Below, one piece after another: positions 42,746 through 43,735 of a DNA stretch of 43,735 nucleotides. Every line of letters starts with the position of its first letter. Position 1 is the first letter of the stretch. The stretch lies in IMG/VR virus record IMGVR_UViG_3300021957_000078, positions 1 through 43,735 of that record. One strand, written 5' to 3'. Position numbers and translations under genes: made by a program. The stretch is from a virus. Under the pieces are notes generated by a model that made no database searches, was not told the origin of the DNA, and worked only from the letters and a program-made list of their open reading frames with translations.

Positions 42746-43035
42746 TTATGAGAGGCACCAGTTGTGGACTGGTAGTTAACTAGTATTGTCATTTATCCAC
42801 ACTTTTTGTTTTGTAATTAAGGGCCCGCATCAGCGGTCTCTTTACGGTATTAACCCACCTTAATTACTAACGTGACCAGTATGCCGCCACCTCCCTGTCA
42901 GCTATTCACTTACGTGTAAGTTAGTGTGACGCAATATGTAATACACTTCCGTACGTTCACATATGCCCGTCGACAGTCGACACCACATACATATCTATTG
43001 TCTTCTATTTCTTACCTGTTAAGCTACTCGTCTGA
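42746..43035 (-). ncRNA. Structured RNA island upstream of the tRNA, no known family
   Basis: A 290-nt gap without a convincing gene. It is visibly more GC-rich than its surroundings. Structures seen: ACCAGT/ACTGGT hairpin (42757-42773); a three-way junction closed by GTAATTAAGG/CCTTAATTAC (42813-42822 with 42858-42867), containing CCGC-ATCA-GCGG (42825-42836) and a short GGT-ATTA-ACC-like helix (about 42846-42855); ACTTA-CGTG-TAAGT (42908-42921); and GTCG-ACAGT-CGAC (42969-42981). Strand is assumed to be that of the surrounding leftward genes. Function unknown: regulatory RNA, tRNA leader or origin are options. Confidence 0.35.
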
Positions 43036-43425
43036 CTATGTTACTTTTTGGCTTTGTAAGTCTTGTGCATACCATTTTAAATCGTGATGCATAAACAAAC
43101 CACCAATTTGACCTTTTTTAATTTTATTTATTAATTTGTCTTCAACCTCAAGTGGTAAGCTTCTTCTACCACCAATAGACCACATTTTGTTATGTTTTAA
43201 TACAAATTCTCTGTCAGTCATTCTATAATCATAGATAGTATACAGGTTGTTGTCATACTCTAACACCCAACAGACTTGTGTTTTGTTATCTAGTGTTTTA
43301 TTAGGTAATGTAGGTTCGCCTAACGCATCAACTAAATCAATATAACGCACATTATAAAGAGATGCTAGTTTGTGTGTGCCGCCGATATAAAATTCGTCGC
43401 CATTTTTTAAAACTTTTAATTTCAT
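43036..43425 (-). CDS. Conserved phage protein with RYxDLVDALGEP motif, unknown
   Basis: A 129-residue protein: EFYIGGTHKLASLYNVRYID, then LVDALGEPTLPN, KTQVCWVLEYDNNLYTIYDY and later MWSIGGRRSLPLEVEDKLIN. The RYxDLVxxFG-P then strand-pair TIYDY arrangement is one I have seen in short proteins of many phages; it probably forms a small alpha/beta domain. It lies directly upstream of the RNA island on the same strand. Function unknown. Confidence 0.55.
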   Translation of the reverse strand: MKLKVLKNGDEFYIGGTHKLASLYNVRYIDLVDALGEPTLPNKTLDNKTQVCWVLEYDNNLYTIYDYRMTDREFVLKHNKMWSIGGRRSLPLEVEDKLINKIKKGQIGGLFMHHDLKWYAQDLQSQKVT

Positions 43426-43472
43426 ATTTTTTATTTATTATATTATACTCACTTATTTGTTATCTGTCTGTA

Positions 43473-43631
43473 TTATTGTCCGCCATTGCTATACACACTT
43501 TCGTTTGTTTCTTCGTGCTCTGTATCATCTAAACAGTCAGGACATATATCACAAAAGAAATATTCTTCTGATGTCATACCTCCTTTACACATTTCACATT
43601 TATATATATCTACTGTTCTTACTTTGTACAT
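43473..43631 (-). CDS. Four-cysteine zinc-ribbon-like microprotein
   Basis: A frame from ATG (complement of 43629-43631) to TAA (43473-43475), 52 residues. It has C12-x-x-C15 (CEMCKGG) and C27-x-x-C30-x-x-C33 (FFCDICPDC), a likely zinc site of the ribbon type, then an acidic tail DDTEHEETNE. Its start lies just inside the end of the 36-residue frame to its right. Possibly a polymerase- or RNA-binding inhibitor; no evidence beyond the zinc motif. The long opposite-strand frame here is a shadow. Confidence 0.5.
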   Translation of the reverse strand: MYKVRTVDIYKCEMCKGGMTSEEYFFCDICPDCLDDTEHEETNESVYSNGGQ

Positions 43632-43729
43632 ATCCTAGAATTAAAATCTTTTATAAACTTGTATCTTTTTCTTGGACACATTATTTTTTGTTTTCTCATT
43701 TGATAGAAAACTTTTAAACCATTAAACAT
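43619..43729 (-). CDS. Possible 36-residue basic microprotein
   Basis: A frame from ATG (complement of 43727-43729) to TAA (43619-43621), very basic (LKVFYQMRKQKIMCPRKRYK). It overlaps the next gene's start by 13 nt, in keeping with the overlaps in this operon, but the region is short and close to the window edge, so it may not be real. Confidence 0.3.
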   Translation of the reverse strand: MFNGLKVFYQMRKQKIMCPRKRYKFIKDFNSRICTK

Positions 43730-43735
43730 ATTGCG

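Noticed and set aside
42962-42997. 11-codon leader peptide on the minus strand (MYVVSTVDGHM)
   Set aside because: Too short and without context to distinguish from chance; structure in the RNA is a better explanation.
43457-43717. 86-residue plus-strand frame near the right edge
   Set aside because: It is antisense to the Cys-rich microprotein and the basic microprotein, has a random hydrophobic composition and points against the operon.

Overview
The window looks like most of the genome of an AT-rich tailed dsDNA bacteriophage. It carries a full head and DNA-packaging block but no recognisable tail sheath, tail tube or classical tape measure. Very large internal virion proteins are present instead, so a short-tailed (podovirus-like) particle is the best fit. 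The host is probably a marine member of Bacteroidota (Flavobacteriia). Gene starts lack Shine-Dalgarno motifs and are preceded by A-rich stretches. Signal peptides end in ...AQ or ...SQ. One lipoprotein has a C-terminus resembling the type IX secretion sorting domain. No integrase, CRISPR array, insertion sequence or rRNA was found. The window is probably not a closed genome: the first gene is cut at base 1, and no DNA polymerase is visible.

Rightward block, 1 to 29,800 (virion and lysis). It runs: a cut small ORF, a GroES-like co-chaperonin, a probable small terminase, large terminase, portal, scaffold candidate and major capsid protein followed by a strong hairpin. Next come an unknown head-proximal protein, head-tail/connector proteins and two long tail-tube or appendage proteins (the first with Ig/cadherin-like insertions). 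Then there are a small Gly/Ala-rich internal protein, a 509-residue protein and a 2144-residue virion protein with an HEILH zinc-protease motif. From 24,399 follows a cassette of secreted or membrane proteins: holin-like, two signal-peptide proteins (one with cohesin- and dockerin-like parts), a lipoprotein, a single-TM protein, a CsgG-family outer-membrane pore, and a putative outer-membrane barrel with a very acidic linker. It ends with an M15 peptidase endolysin. This cassette is the most interesting part of the window.

The two transcription blocks converge on a terminator at 29,804-29,825.

Leftward block, 43,729 to 29,831 (takeover, replication, nucleotides). From the right come many small phage proteins and a structured, visibly GC-richer RNA island at about 42.6-43.0 kb with an initiator tRNA-fMet. 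Then follow a 3D-domain protein and an intergenic control region with nested inverted repeats at 39.81-39.91 kb. After that come an HTH protein, a sigma-like factor, a candidate annealing protein paired with a RecB/RecE-like exonuclease, an SSB-like protein, a primase-helicase, a ThyA-superfamily enzyme, a GIY-YIG/MazG fusion, a second MazG-like protein, a PD-(D/E)XK endonuclease and class Ia ribonucleotide reductase (nrdB, nrdA).

Inferred programme: the leftward genes make nucleotides, replicate and recombine DNA and probably redirect host RNA polymerase. The rightward genes build and fill the capsid, then remodel the host envelope and lyse it.
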